A DNA stretch of 64,000 nucleotides from BD2-11 clade cluster bacterium bin43 (GTDB taxonomy: Bacteria > Gemmatimonadota > Gemmatimonadetes > Longimicrobiales > Gaopeijiaceae): NCBI GenBank assembly GCA_002238605.1, contig MPMR01000002.1:1-64000 (forward strand), given 5' to 3'. Under the pieces are notes generated by a model, which saw only the letters and a program-made list of their open reading frames with translations, made no database searches and was not told the DNA's origin. Below, piece after piece: positions 5,536-14,158 of the stretch (within the stretch, counting starts at the first letter, position 1; the number at the start of each line of letters is the position of its first letter). Position numbers and translations under genes: made by a program.

Positions 5536-7218
5536 ATGTCAACTGGCAAGCTGTATCTCACCGCGCTCGCGCTGTCGCTCCTCTTGGCAGCCTGTTTTGA
5601 CGATCCGCTGGCCGTAACCGAAAGCGATCTCCCGCTCGTTGACGAGTACATCGCGATGGCCGTCGCCCACACAGCGCAGGACGATGGCGCGGTCATCGAA
5701 CCCTTCAGGCCCCGCCTCGCCGTCCACCTGAGCGTCGATGGTGCGCTCGTCCCCCTCGGAACCGTGACCCTCCGGATAAAGGGCGTCGCGAACGAAAAGC
5801 TGACGGGCGGCCAAGTCCGCGTCATGCTTCCGACTATGGCAGCGGTGGAGCACGCCGGGGCCGACAAACGCCCGAGCTATCCCGTTGGCCAACAGTTTCC
5901 GGCCATCGCGAGTTGGATGCTCCCGGCCATGGGCGCCGGCGGGATGTGGCAGCAAACCGTGCAGATCACGCTACCTGAAAAGGGTTACTACCAAGTGGCC
6001 GTCAGGGTCACCGTGACAGCACCCGAGGACGAGGAGAGCCCCGTCGTGTTTGACGACACGAGCAACGAGGCTTGGTTGCTGGTGATGGACCGTGGCGGAC
6101 GCGTCACCGATTTCTTCGACGAGTCGGTCGTGCCCGAGGGCTTCGCGCCGGGAGAGGGGCCGTTCCGCGAGATTCCGACCGCAAGCGGCGCGCAATACTC
6201 GGCGGATGTCGACACGGGTGCCGACGGCGACAACGACATCTCGATCCACCTAGTCTACTACCACAATGGTGCCCGGCATAACGCGGCGAAGGCTGAGATC
6301 ACCTTCAAGTACAAGGCCGCCGGAACCCACAACCTCGTGCGCACGTCCGTGCGCACCGTACCCGCCAGCGGGATCGTGACTGTCTCCTGCCCGGCTAGCA
6401 ACCAGTACATCCAGGCGTTCGCCATCGTGCCGACGACCTCGGAAGTTTACGCGGACGACAACATCGCCACCTTCTACGCAGGCCGGAATGACTGCGGCGA
6501 GACCACGCAGGTCAGCTCGAAGCACACCCTCTACATGCCGTGGAGCAATCTCAACAAGGCTATCCCGAAGATCGAAGACCACTTCGACCAATTCCGGGGC
6601 CTCATGACCTGGGAGTTCAACTCCAGCAATAAGACGGCTCGCTATTACAGCAGTTCCGACCACATCGTCTTCGGGCGCGACGATTACTACAAACTGTGGG
6701 TCGCGGCCCATGAGTTCGGCCACGGCTTTCACCATATAGCGCTCGGCGGGATGTGGTCGACCGACTGTAGGGGGCACGATATCCCAGAGCCGTCCAACTA
6801 CAAATGCGCATTCTCCGAGGGTTTCGCCGACTACGCCGGGAACATTGGGCAGGGCAATCCCGAGTGGTGGGAATACAAGCACTACACCAAGTCCGGCCAT
6901 GACGAGGCCGAAATCGAAGGAAACATCGCCGCACTGCTCCACGACCTGATCGACAGCAACGCCGACAGCAGCGACCGGACCAACTACCCGGCCGACTACA
7001 TCGCGGATGTCTTCGAGACCTGTCGCGCGAGCGGCAGTAAGCGGAACAACGTGACCGACTTCGTTTGGTGCCTTGAGAACCGGATCAACGGGGCTGTCCA
7101 TAACTCTGGATTCCCACGCGGTCCTGACGCCCCCTCAAAGGTCAGGGAGTCGGCCACCGAGCCGGACGATTGGGACGAAGACGACATTCGCGCGGTTTGG
7201 TGGAAAAACGTGACATGA
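5536..7218 (+). CDS. Secreted zinc metalloprotease lipoprotein
   Basis: The protein has 560 residues. The N-terminus is a lipoprotein signal with lipobox LLAAC, so the mature protein is lipid-anchored outside the inner membrane. The catalytic motif HEFGH lies at 392-396, with a conserved SEGFADYAG at about 427-435 whose Glu428 would be the third zinc ligand, giving a gluzincin-type site. The first half (to about residue 330) is beta-rich and may hold immunoglobulin-like or CARDB-type domains. An AAGGAG box precedes the ATG. The stop overlaps the start of the next gene (ATGA), so the two are translationally coupled. I cannot place it in a named MEROPS family. Confidence 0.75.
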   Translation: MSTGKLYLTALALSLLLAACFDDPLAVTESDLPLVDEYIAMAVAHTAQDDGAVIEPFRPRLAVHLSVDGALVPLGTVTLRIKGVANEKLTGGQVRVMLPTMAAVEHAGADKRPSYPVGQQFPAIASWMLPAMGAGGMWQQTVQITLPEKGYYQVAVRVTVTAPEDEESPVVFDDTSNEAWLLVMDRGGRVTDFFDESVVPEGFAPGEGPFREIPTASGAQYSADVDTGADGDNDISIHLVYYHNGARHNAAKAEITFKYKAAGTHNLVRTSVRTVPASGIVTVSCPASNQYIQAFAIVPTTSEVYADDNIATFYAGRNDCGETTQVSSKHTLYMPWSNLNKAIPKIEDHFDQFRGLMTWEFNSSNKTARYYSSSDHIVFGRDDYYKLWVAAHEFGHGFHHIALGGMWSTDCRGHDIPEPSNYKCAFSEGFADYAGNIGQGNPEWWEYKHYTKSGHDEAEIEGNIAALLHDLIDSNADSSDRTNYPADYIADVFETCRASGSKRNNVTDFVWCLENRINGAVHNSGFPRGPDAPSKVRESATEPDDWDEDDIRAVWWKNVT

Positions 7219-7613
7219 GACGAATCGCGCTAGTGCTGGTGGCTTGCCTCTGGGGGTGCGAAGGCGACTACGTCAACGGCATGACGCCTCCGTCCGAGCC
7301 GCCCGCGCTGTCGGGTACGGCGTTCCCTGACCTAACGATCGAGACCGGACAGGTCGTGGATGCGCTGGATGTGCGCATCCTGTTCCGAAGTCCGTTCGAA
7401 CTCACGTACACGGCCGCTTCGGATGACACGACCGTGGTGGGTGTCACGATAGGGGAGAGCCATCGGCTCATGATCCGGGGCGTGGGGGCGGGGACCGCAG
7501 AGGTAAGCGTGACGGCGACAGAGCCTCCAGAGGCGAGCGGGGATCCATTCGGACCGCAAGGCCGCTCAGCGACCCGTACAGCCGCAGTGACGGTCATCGA
7601 GGCAGCAGGCTAG
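7215..7613 (+). CDS. Small lipoprotein with Ig-like fold, coupled to the metalloprotease
   Basis: The protein has 132 residues from the ATG that overlaps the protease stop. It begins MRRIALVLVACLWGC, a short lipoprotein signal with the acylated cysteine at residue 15. The rest is Thr/Val/Ala-rich beta structure with GVGAGTAEVSVTATEP, the pattern of bacterial Ig-like (Big) domains. It may be an accessory or inhibitory partner of the protease; that role is inferred only from coupling. A strong hairpin lies 13 bp downstream of its stop. Confidence 0.65.
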   Translation: MRRIALVLVACLWGCEGDYVNGMTPPSEPPALSGTAFPDLTIETGQVVDALDVRILFRSPFELTYTAASDDTTVVGVTIGESHRLMIRGVGAGTAEVSVTATEPPEASGDPFGPQGRSATRTAAVTVIEAAG

Positions 7614-7625
7614 GGCTAGGGAAAG

Positions 7626-7655
7626 GCCCCGGCGGGTCCGTGCGCCCGCCGGGGC
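7626..7655. terminator. Hairpin terminator after the protease operon
   Basis: GCCCCGGCGGG (7626-7636) and CCCGCCGGGGC (7645-7655) form a perfect 11-bp stem with an 8-base loop just after the stop at 7613. No T-run follows, so it may act as a weak or Rho-assisted terminator or as an mRNA-protecting stem. Confidence 0.55.
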
Positions 7656-7743
7656 TCGGCCCCCGGTTCGCCGGTGCCTCTAGCCCGAACTTCAGCGAAA
7701 TCCTAGCTTTCTGACGCGGTAACTCATTGGGGAAAAACACGTT

Positions 7744-7769
7744 AGGGTCTAGCACTAGGGTCTAGCACT
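7744..7769. repeat. 13-bp tandem repeat, two copies
   Basis: AGGGTCTAGCACT is perfectly repeated at 7744-7756 and 7757-7769. The second copy contains most of the stop codon of the small minus-strand ORF that ends at 7768. Confidence 0.7.
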
Positions 7770-7941
7770 AGTCTTCCGGTGGCCCGTCGTGCGGTATCCG
7801 CATGATGAACCCATCGGTAGCGTGTCGAACGTGGGTCACATCGTCAGAAGAAACGATGTCTCCGCGTGGAGCACCGTGACGGAGCCGGATCCAGTCGCCG
7901 TGGCTGACCGTCTCAACAGTTCTTTCTTCCGCTCTGCTCAT
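7768..7941 (-). CDS. Small hypothetical protein (57 aa)
   Basis: An ATG at 7941 on the minus strand opens 57 codons: MSRAEERTVETVSHGDWIRL, then RHGAPRGDIVSSDDVTHV, then a tail ending HDGPPED. A good AAAGGAG box lies about 9 bases before the ATG. Codon use (mixed, not uniformly GC at third positions) and the balanced charged/hydrophobic composition look real. The DWIRLRHGAPRGDIV segment suggests a small beta-barrel, SH3-like fold, but I do not recognise a family. The gene stands alone between the protease operon and deoC. Confidence 0.5.
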   Translation of the reverse strand: MSRAEERTVETVSHGDWIRLRHGAPRGDIVSSDDVTHVRHATDGFIMRIPHDGPPED

Positions 7942-8379
7942 TCTCGCAGTCTCCTTTTTGGGGATGATCCGAGGCGCCCCTCACGTCTCGGGGACACTCA
8001 GGATAGCCCCCGGTGATCCCGCCCAACAAGCTCGAACGTCGCCGAAGGCATCTGATCGCCGGGAAACCGCTGCCAGCGGCTTCCTGCGATGCATGGGACT
8101 CCCGCCATTCAGGTACGATTTTCCCGCTTTCGCGGCACGGTCCAGTAGTGTCCAGTCCAACGGCAGAAAACGCAGATCGTGCAGCCCCGTAAGACTTTAT
8201 ACGATTCTCTGCCGTGATTCTGGCCTCGTGTGCTCCGCCGTTACGTAAGGGTTGTGCGCATCCCGGGGCAAACAGGGATCCTGCCGTGCCGCCCACACCC
8301 GTTGGATCGAGGGGCCCCGCGAACCGCCGCCATCGCCGCCCGGGTAGCAGATCACCTCGCACCGGGAATAACTTGGTGC
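7942..8379. other. Intergenic region upstream of deoC
   Basis: This stretch is divergent between the small ORF and deoC. It is less GC-rich than its surroundings and would be expected to carry the promoters of both, but I see no clear -35/-10 pair, operator or RNA gene. An open frame continuing upstream of the deoC start lacks family resemblance and is probably not translated. Confidence 0.4.
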
Positions 8380-9480
8380 ATGCCTGACGACGTCAGTTCC
8401 ACCGGATCATCCGCCTTCGCCCGCAGGGGCCGGCGTTCGCCCGCGACCTCCGCGCCCGCGGCGGGCGAAGAGGGGAACCTGCCGAGACACGACCCGCGCG
8501 CGCCGACAGAACACACCGCGCACTCCGACCTCGAGCCCTGGAACCCCGGAACGCCCCTCGAGCTCGACTGGCTGCGCCACCTGCGGGTCAACCGGAGTGC
8601 AGCGGAGCGCCGGGCCGCTTCCCTTCCCGGCCGCAGGAGCGTCAAGCGCGAGTGGCAGGCAGCGTGGCTCCTGCGCGCGGTCACTTGCATCGACCTGACC
8701 ACCCTCGCGGGGGACGACACCCCCGGGCGCGTGCGCAGGCTGTGCGGGAAGGCCCGCAATCCCATGCGCGCGGACCTGCTCGAGGCCGCGGGCGCGGACG
8801 GCCTGCCCATCCGGGTCGCGTCCGCGTGCGTCTACCCGAGCATGGTCGCCACCGCGGTCGAGGCGCTTGCCGGCTCGGAAATTCCGGTCGCGGCCGTTGC
8901 CGCCGGCTTCCCGGCCGGCCAGACGCCTTTCCCGCAGCGACTCGACGAGATCCGGACGGCCGTGGCGGCGGGTGCCTCCGAAATCGACATCGTCATCACC
9001 CGCGAGCACGTCCTGCGGGGGCGCTGGGGCGACCTCTACGACGAGGTCGGCGCCTTCCGCGACGCCGCCCGCGGCGCCCACCTGAAGACCATCATCGCCA
9101 CCGGCGAACTCGCGACCCTCACCAACGTCGCGCGCGCGAGCCTGGTGTGCATGATGGCGGGAGCCGACTTCATCAAGACTTCCACGGGCAAGGAGAAGGT
9201 CAACGCCACCCTGCCCGTCGGCCTCACCATGGTGCGCCAGATCCGCGCCTGGCGCGAGCGCACCGGCTATCGCGTGGGTTTCAAGCCCGCGGGGGGCATC
9301 GGCACCGCGAAGCAGGCGCTGGTCTGGCTGGTGCTCATGCGCGAGGAGCTTGGTCCCCGCTGGATGCAGGCCGGACTCTTCCGCTTCGGCGCCAGTTCCC
9401 TGCTGGGCGACATCGAACGCCAGATCGAGCACTACGTGACGGGCCGATACTCCGCCACCCATCGACATCCCATGGCCTAG
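8380..9480 (+). CDS. deoC: Deoxyribose-phosphate aldolase
   Basis: The enzyme cleaves 2-deoxyribose-5-phosphate to acetaldehyde and glyceraldehyde-3-phosphate in deoxynucleoside breakdown. From the ATG at 8380 the product is 366 residues. The class I aldolase core includes IDLTTLAGDDT, RVASACVYPSM, the EIDIVI strand, the Schiff-base lysine in DFIKTSTGKEKVNATL and the phosphate-binding VGFKPAGGI. An N-terminal extension of about 100 low-complexity residues precedes the core, as in the longer DeoC group. It sits 9 bp before an ALDH16-type gene that could oxidise the acetaldehyde. Confidence 0.93.
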   Translation: MPDDVSSTGSSAFARRGRRSPATSAPAAGEEGNLPRHDPRAPTEHTAHSDLEPWNPGTPLELDWLRHLRVNRSAAERRAASLPGRRSVKREWQAAWLLRAVTCIDLTTLAGDDTPGRVRRLCGKARNPMRADLLEAAGADGLPIRVASACVYPSMVATAVEALAGSEIPVAAVAAGFPAGQTPFPQRLDEIRTAVAAGASEIDIVITREHVLRGRWGDLYDEVGAFRDAARGAHLKTIIATGELATLTNVARASLVCMMAGADFIKTSTGKEKVNATLPVGLTMVRQIRAWRERTGYRVGFKPAGGIGTAKQALVWLVLMREELGPRWMQAGLFRFGASSLLGDIERQIEHYVTGRYSATHRHPMA

Positions 9481-9489
9481 CCCCGCGAG

Positions 9490-11934
9490 ATGCCGAAACT
9501 TCCCGAGATCTTCGAAACCCTCGAATACGGGCCCGCCCCCGAGAGCACGGACCGGGCGCAGGCATGGCTCAACGAGCACAAACGCTCCTTCGGCCTGTTC
9601 ATCGGCGGCGACTGGGTCGAAGGTGCCGGCGGGGAGACGTTCGACACCGTCAACCCGGCGAATGGGACGGCCCTCGCGCGCATTACCCAGGGAAGCTCCG
9701 AGGATGTCGGCCGGGCCGTGCGCGCGGCCCGCGCCGCACAGGAGCCGTGGTCGCAACTCGGCGGTCACGCCCGCGCCCGTTACCTCTACGCGCTGGCCCG
9801 CCGCATCCACAGGCACGCGCGCCTCTTCTCGGTCCTGGAGACGCTGGACAACGGCAAGCCCGTGCGCGAATCGCGCGACATCGACATCCCCCTCGTGGTG
9901 CGCCACTTCTACCACCACGCCGGATGGGCGCAGCTGATGGATGCCGAGTTCCCGGATCAGGTCCCGGTGGGCGTGGCCGGCCAGATCATCCCCTGGAACT
10001 TCCCGCTGCTGATGCTGGCGTGGAAGATCGCGCCCGCGCTCGCCACCGGAAACACGGTGGTCCTCAAGCCCGCGGAGTTCACGCCCCTTACCGCCCTCCT
10101 CTTCGCCGAGATCTGCCGGGAAGCCGGCCTGCCCCCCGGGGTCGTGAACGTGCTGACCGGTGACGGCCGCACCGGCGCCGCGCTTGTGGCGCATCCCGGC
10201 GTCGACAAGATCGCCTTCACCGGATCCACGGAAGTGGGGCGCCTCATCCGGAGCCGGACGGCGGGCAGCGGCAAGCGTCTCTCGCTCGAGCTGGGAGGCA
10301 AGTCGCCCTTCATCGTCTGCGAGGACGCGGACCTGGACGGCGTGGTCGAGGGGGTCGTGGACGCCATCTGGTTCAATCAGGGGCAGGTGTGCTGCGCGGG
10401 TTCGCGCATTCTGGTTCAGGAGGGCGTCGCGGAGGCGCTGGAGCGGAAGCTGAAGGCCCGCATGGAGACGCTGCGCATGGGCGATCCGCTGGACAAGGCC
10501 GTGGACATGGGCGCCATCATCGCGCCGGTGCAGCTCGAGAAGATCCGGCGGCTGGTGGACCAGGGCCGGCGCGACGGCGCGCACATCTGGCAGCCGTCGT
10601 GGAGCACGCCGGCGGAGGGGTTTTTCTATCCGCCGACGCTCTGCACCCGGGTGGCGCCCGCGTCCGCCATCGCGCAGGTCGAGATCTTCGGGCCGGTGGT
10701 GGTGATGATGACCTTCCGCACACCGGAGGAGTCGGTCCGGCTCGCCAACGACACCCGCTACGGGCTCGCGGCCAGCATCTGGAGCGAGAACATCAATCTG
10801 GCGCTGGACATCGCGCCGAGAGTGAAGGCGGGCACGGTGTGGATCAACTGCACCAACGTCTTCGACGCAGCCTCCGGCTTCGGCGGCTACCGCGAGAGCG
10901 GCTTCGGGCGCGAGGGTGGACGCGAGGGGCTGCATGAGTACGTGCGACCGGCCTGGCAAGCGCGCGGCCGTGGCAATGCGGGAGCCGCGGGCGAACTCGA
11001 CGCAACGGAATCCGTTTCGTCGGGGGATGGGGGGCCGACCAGGCTCCGGAAGGACGGCGGGTTGCCCCTTGCGGGCGACGCGATGCCGCAGGTGGATCGT
11101 ACCATGCGCATGTACATCGGGGGCCGCCAGACGCGGCCCGACGGCGGGTACACGATGTCCGTCCGCGGGGCCTCGGGCGAGGTGGCGGGAGAGGTGGGAC
11201 GCGGCAACCGCAAGGACATCCGCAACGCGGTCGAGGCGGCGCGCCGCGGCGCCGGATGGGCGGACCGCACGGCCCACAACCGTGCGCAGATCCTCTACTT
11301 CATCGCCGAGAACCTCGCCGTGCGCGCACCCGAGTTCGCGGCTCGCATCCGGTCACTCACCGGGCAGACCGCGAGCCGCGCGTCCGATGAGGTCGATCTC
11401 TCGGTGCGGCGGCTCTTCACCTACGCGGCGCACGCCGACAAGTGGGACGGGCGCGTCCACGGGACGCCGTACCGCAACGTCACCCTGGCCATGCCCGAGA
11501 GCCTGGGTGTGGTCGGCATCGTGTGCCCCGAGCGAAACCCGCTGCTGGGCTTCGTTTCGCTGATCGCGCCCGCCGTCGCAGCCGGCAACGCAGTGGTCGC
11601 CGTGCCCTCCGAACGCTGGCCGCTCTCCGCCACCGACTTCTGCCAGATTCTGGACACCTCCGACCTGCCCGCCGGGGTAGTCAACGTCGTCACGGGCGAG
11701 CATGCGGAACTGGCGCCGGTGCTGGCCGCGCACGACGACGTGGCCGCCATCTGGTACTTCGGTGCCGACGCCGGGGCGGAGGAGGTCGAGCGCCTCTCCA
11801 CCGGAAACATGAAGCAGACCTGGACCGAAGCCGGACTCCCCAGACGATGGCGTTCCCGCGCACAGGGAGAAGGCCACGAGTTCCTGCGCCGGGCGACGCA
11901 GGTCAAGAACATCTGGATTCCCTACGGGGAGTAG
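9490..11934 (+). CDS. Two-domain aldehyde dehydrogenase (ALDH16-like)
   Basis: The protein has 814 residues. Residues about 35-490 form a complete NAD(P)-dependent aldehyde dehydrogenase, with the PWNFPLLMLAWK cofactor segment, Glu267 in ELGGKSPF and the nucleophile Cys301 in FNQGQVCCAGSR. Residues about 540-800 form a second ALDH-like domain (MYIGGRQTRPDGGY, PERNPLLGFVSLIAPAV) without the catalytic cysteine loop. That is the plan of ALDH16. The gene follows deoC by 9 bp, so acetaldehyde from DeoC is a plausible substrate. The second domain probably serves for assembly, as in known ALDH16 proteins. Confidence 0.88.
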   Translation: MPKLPEIFETLEYGPAPESTDRAQAWLNEHKRSFGLFIGGDWVEGAGGETFDTVNPANGTALARITQGSSEDVGRAVRAARAAQEPWSQLGGHARARYLYALARRIHRHARLFSVLETLDNGKPVRESRDIDIPLVVRHFYHHAGWAQLMDAEFPDQVPVGVAGQIIPWNFPLLMLAWKIAPALATGNTVVLKPAEFTPLTALLFAEICREAGLPPGVVNVLTGDGRTGAALVAHPGVDKIAFTGSTEVGRLIRSRTAGSGKRLSLELGGKSPFIVCEDADLDGVVEGVVDAIWFNQGQVCCAGSRILVQEGVAEALERKLKARMETLRMGDPLDKAVDMGAIIAPVQLEKIRRLVDQGRRDGAHIWQPSWSTPAEGFFYPPTLCTRVAPASAIAQVEIFGPVVVMMTFRTPEESVRLANDTRYGLAASIWSENINLALDIAPRVKAGTVWINCTNVFDAASGFGGYRESGFGREGGREGLHEYVRPAWQARGRGNAGAAGELDATESVSSGDGGPTRLRKDGGLPLAGDAMPQVDRTMRMYIGGRQTRPDGGYTMSVRGASGEVAGEVGRGNRKDIRNAVEAARRGAGWADRTAHNRAQILYFIAENLAVRAPEFAARIRSLTGQTASRASDEVDLSVRRLFTYAAHADKWDGRVHGTPYRNVTLAMPESLGVVGIVCPERNPLLGFVSLIAPAVAAGNAVVAVPSERWPLSATDFCQILDTSDLPAGVVNVVTGEHAELAPVLAAHDDVAAIWYFGADAGAEEVERLSTGNMKQTWTEAGLPRRWRSRAQGEGHEFLRRATQVKNIWIPYGE

Positions 11935-11967
11935 ACCTTCGCGCCGCGGTCCTCCCGCCTGACGCTA

Positions 11968-12405
11968 TTAGTTGAAGGTGTAGGTGCAGACCACCTCGGG
12001 GACTTCGTCATTCAGAACGGATTCCACCTCGCAGATGGTCTCGTCGCGCACGAACAGCTGCAGGCTCACCTGTGGCGTCGTTTCCTCATCCATCCCCCTG
12101 CTGACGCTTACGAAAATGCGGGACCCACCGCCCATCTCGAGATCGGCCCTGTAACCCGGATCGACGGTCGAGGTGTCGGCCCTGCTGATCTGTTCCCGGC
12201 GGTTGCCGAAGTTGTCGAAGATGTAGACGAACTGGTTCGACGTGACCAGGGTCAGAGGACCCGGGCCCGGGCCGCCGATGACGATGCTTGCGGTCGTGGG
12301 AGCTTCGGTGGGCCCGTCCAGTATCGAGCAGGCCGTGAGGGCCGACAGGCCCGCGACGACCGCGAACCACCTCATCCGCATCCGCCTTGCGGAGCATGCA
12401 ATCAT
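11968..12405 (-). CDS. Hypothetical lipoprotein
   Basis: The protein has 145 residues with an N-terminal hydrophobic stretch ending in the lipobox LSALTACS, so it is probably a lipid-anchored periplasmic protein. The mature part is beta-rich (SIVIGGPGPGPLTLVTSN, ADLEMGGGSRIFVSVS). Two cysteines near the C-terminus (ETICEVE and VVCTYTFN) could form a disulfide. An AGGTG box precedes the ATG at 12405. It faces the ALDH16-like gene tail to tail. No family recognised. Confidence 0.65.
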   Translation of the reverse strand: MIACSARRMRMRWFAVVAGLSALTACSILDGPTEAPTTASIVIGGPGPGPLTLVTSNQFVYIFDNFGNRREQISRADTSTVDPGYRADLEMGGGSRIFVSVSRGMDEETTPQVSLQLFVRDETICEVESVLNDEVPEVVCTYTFN

Positions 12406-12613
12406 GAAAAATCACCTCATTGCAGGAAAAACTTGGCGCGCGGGACACGGCCGGAGCCGCACGGCCCCGCATCCTTAATCGTGCCGGATTCGACAACGCT
12501 CCGCCAGTGGGCCTTCGACGACATCCATGGCCCACGCCTTGCAGGATCACGGTTCCCGCCGCCGGCGCGGCACCGGGCCGCAGAGAGAGCGTCGACGCAG
12601 GACAGCGGCCCGG

Positions 12614-13000
12614 TCAGGAAACCAGCGCGATGGCGTCGATCTCGACGCTCACGTTCCTGGGCAGCGCGCCCGCCTGCACGGTCGAGCGGGCGGGACGATG
12701 GTCGCCGAAGTGCTCGGCGTACACCTCGTTCATGGCGGCGAACTCCCCCATGTCCGCCAGGAAGACGGTCGTCTTGACGACGCTGGAGAGCGATGCCCCG
12801 GAAGCCTCCAGCACGGCCGCCAGATTGCGCAGCACCTGGTGCGTCTGTTCCTGGATGTCACCCCTGAGCAGCTCGCCCGTCGACGGGACCAGCGGGATCT
12901 GCCCGGAGGCGAAGAGAAGCCCGCCCGCCAGGATCGCCTGGGAATAGGGACCGATGGCCTTCGGGGCGCTGTCGGTATGCACGACCGTTGTTTCGCTCAT
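12614..13000 (-). CDS. ridA: RidA family reactive-intermediate deaminase
   Basis: The protein has 128 residues, the family's usual length. It has the N-terminal AIGPYSQAILAGGLLFASGQ, the VLxNLAAVLEASGASLSSVVKTTVFL centre and the active-site arginine in RPARSTVQAGALPRNVSVEI. RidA hydrolyses the 2-aminoacrylate/imine released by PLP-dependent dehydratases. Here it starts 6 bp after a PLP-dependent D-amino-acid enzyme, so it probably detoxifies that enzyme's intermediate. Confidence 0.95.
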   Translation of the reverse strand: MSETTVVHTDSAPKAIGPYSQAILAGGLLFASGQIPLVPSTGELLRGDIQEQTHQVLRNLAAVLEASGASLSSVVKTTVFLADMGEFAAMNEVYAEHFGDHRPARSTVQAGALPRNVSVEIDAIALVS

Positions 13001-13006
13001 TGGGTG

Positions 13007-14158
13007 TCAGACTCCGTGGCTGGATGCCGTTGAATGGTTGGGTTTCACGCGATTCCAGGACGCGACGCGTCCTCTTCCTTCGATGGGCCAGGTTTCCCAG
13101 TGCCCTCCCTCGTGCGCGATGACGCGGTCCTGCAGATTCACCGAGACACAGACGTGGTTCGGCAGCAGCCGCACCAGTTCGCCCACCCGTGGCCGCCAGT
13201 CCGTGCCCGTGATATCCAGCACGCCATGCTCCTCCGACAGGGCGACCACGCGCACCTCCGGCCGTCCGGCGAGGGCGGCGTATCCGCTGCCGGCCGTGTC
13301 GTGCAGCTCCTTCGAGAGCGCCTTGGACCCCGCGTCCACCACCGCCCGCCCGGGGACCGCCGTGCTCACCACCGTGGCGAGGATCGAGTAGGCGCACTCG
13401 TGGTCGCCGGCCACGCCCATGCCGGTCATGTCGAGATCATTGTAGATGACCGTGCCGGCCCGGACCTCGGTCAGACGGGGAAGCAGGTGGCTGTTCCAGA
13501 GGGTGGGGCTCGAGCCGCCGCTTACGACCTCGGGCGCCAGACCGGCTTCGGCGAGCGTCGCGCAGCACGCCTCCAGCCGCTCCGCCAGCTCGCCGACCGC
13601 CCGCTCCTGCCCTGAAACGTGCGTGCGGATGTGCCCCGGGTAGAACATGATGCCCCGGTAGGCCAGACCCCGCGCATTGCGTGCCAGCGTCGCCAGCCGG
13701 GCGGCCTCCCGCGCCGTCTGCACCCCCACCCTTCCCAGCCCCACATCCACTTCCACCAGGACGCCGACCCTCCTTCCGGCTGCCCGGGCGGCCCCTGCGA
13801 GGCCGAGCAGCGCCACCTCCGAATCCAGGGCCACGGTCAACCTGACCGCCTCCGGCAGAGCCATAAGGCGCTCCAGCTTCTTCTTCCCGAGAGGAGGATA
13901 TGCGAGCAGCAGGTCGTCGCACGCCCGGGACATGACCTCCGCCTCGTGGGGCGTGGCAACGGTGAGTCCCCGGGCACCGGCCTCCAGCTGGATGCGGGCG
14001 AGCGCGAGGCTCTTGTGGGTCTTCACGTGCGGGCGCCAGGCGATCCCGTACTGCGCCGTGTAGGCGGCTACCCTCGCGGCGTTGGCGCGCGCCCGCGTCA
14101 GGTCCACGAGGGCAACAGGGGTCTCCGCGTCCGCGAGACCGGGGGGGAACCCGGTCAC
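13007..14158 (-). CDS. PLP-dependent D-threonine aldolase / D-serine dehydratase-like protein
   Basis: The protein has 383 residues with the fold-type III (alanine racemase-like) N-terminal barrel. The PLP lysine is in WRPHVKTHKSLALARIQ near residue 48, followed by VATPHEAEVM and the phosphate-binding SGGSSPT. The C-terminal metal site of this family is represented by EEHGVL and LPNHVCVSVNL. Such enzymes split D-threonine or dehydrate D-serine. The following ridA favours a dehydratase that releases an imine. The start overlaps the upstream TlpA-like gene by 4 bp (ATGA). Confidence 0.85.
   Translation of the reverse strand: MTGFPPGLADAETPVALVDLTRARANAARVAAYTAQYGIAWRPHVKTHKSLALARIQLEAGARGLTVATPHEAEVMSRACDDLLLAYPPLGKKKLERLMALPEAVRLTVALDSEVALLGLAGAARAAGRRVGVLVEVDVGLGRVGVQTAREAARLATLARNARGLAYRGIMFYPGHIRTHVSGQERAVGELAERLEACCATLAEAGLAPEVVSGGSSPTLWNSHLLPRLTEVRAGTVIYNDLDMTGMGVAGDHECAYSILATVVSTAVPGRAVVDAGSKALSKELHDTAGSGYAALAGRPEVRVVALSEEHGVLDITGTDWRPRVGELVRLLPNHVCVSVNLQDRVIAHEGGHWETWPIEGRGRVASWNRVKPNHSTASSHGV

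Noticed and set aside
8407-11277. Frame of 956 codons antisense to deoC and the ALDH16-like gene
   Set aside because: Composition (His/Gly/Arg-rich) is the usual antisense shadow of GC-rich coding DNA; both sense genes are certain.
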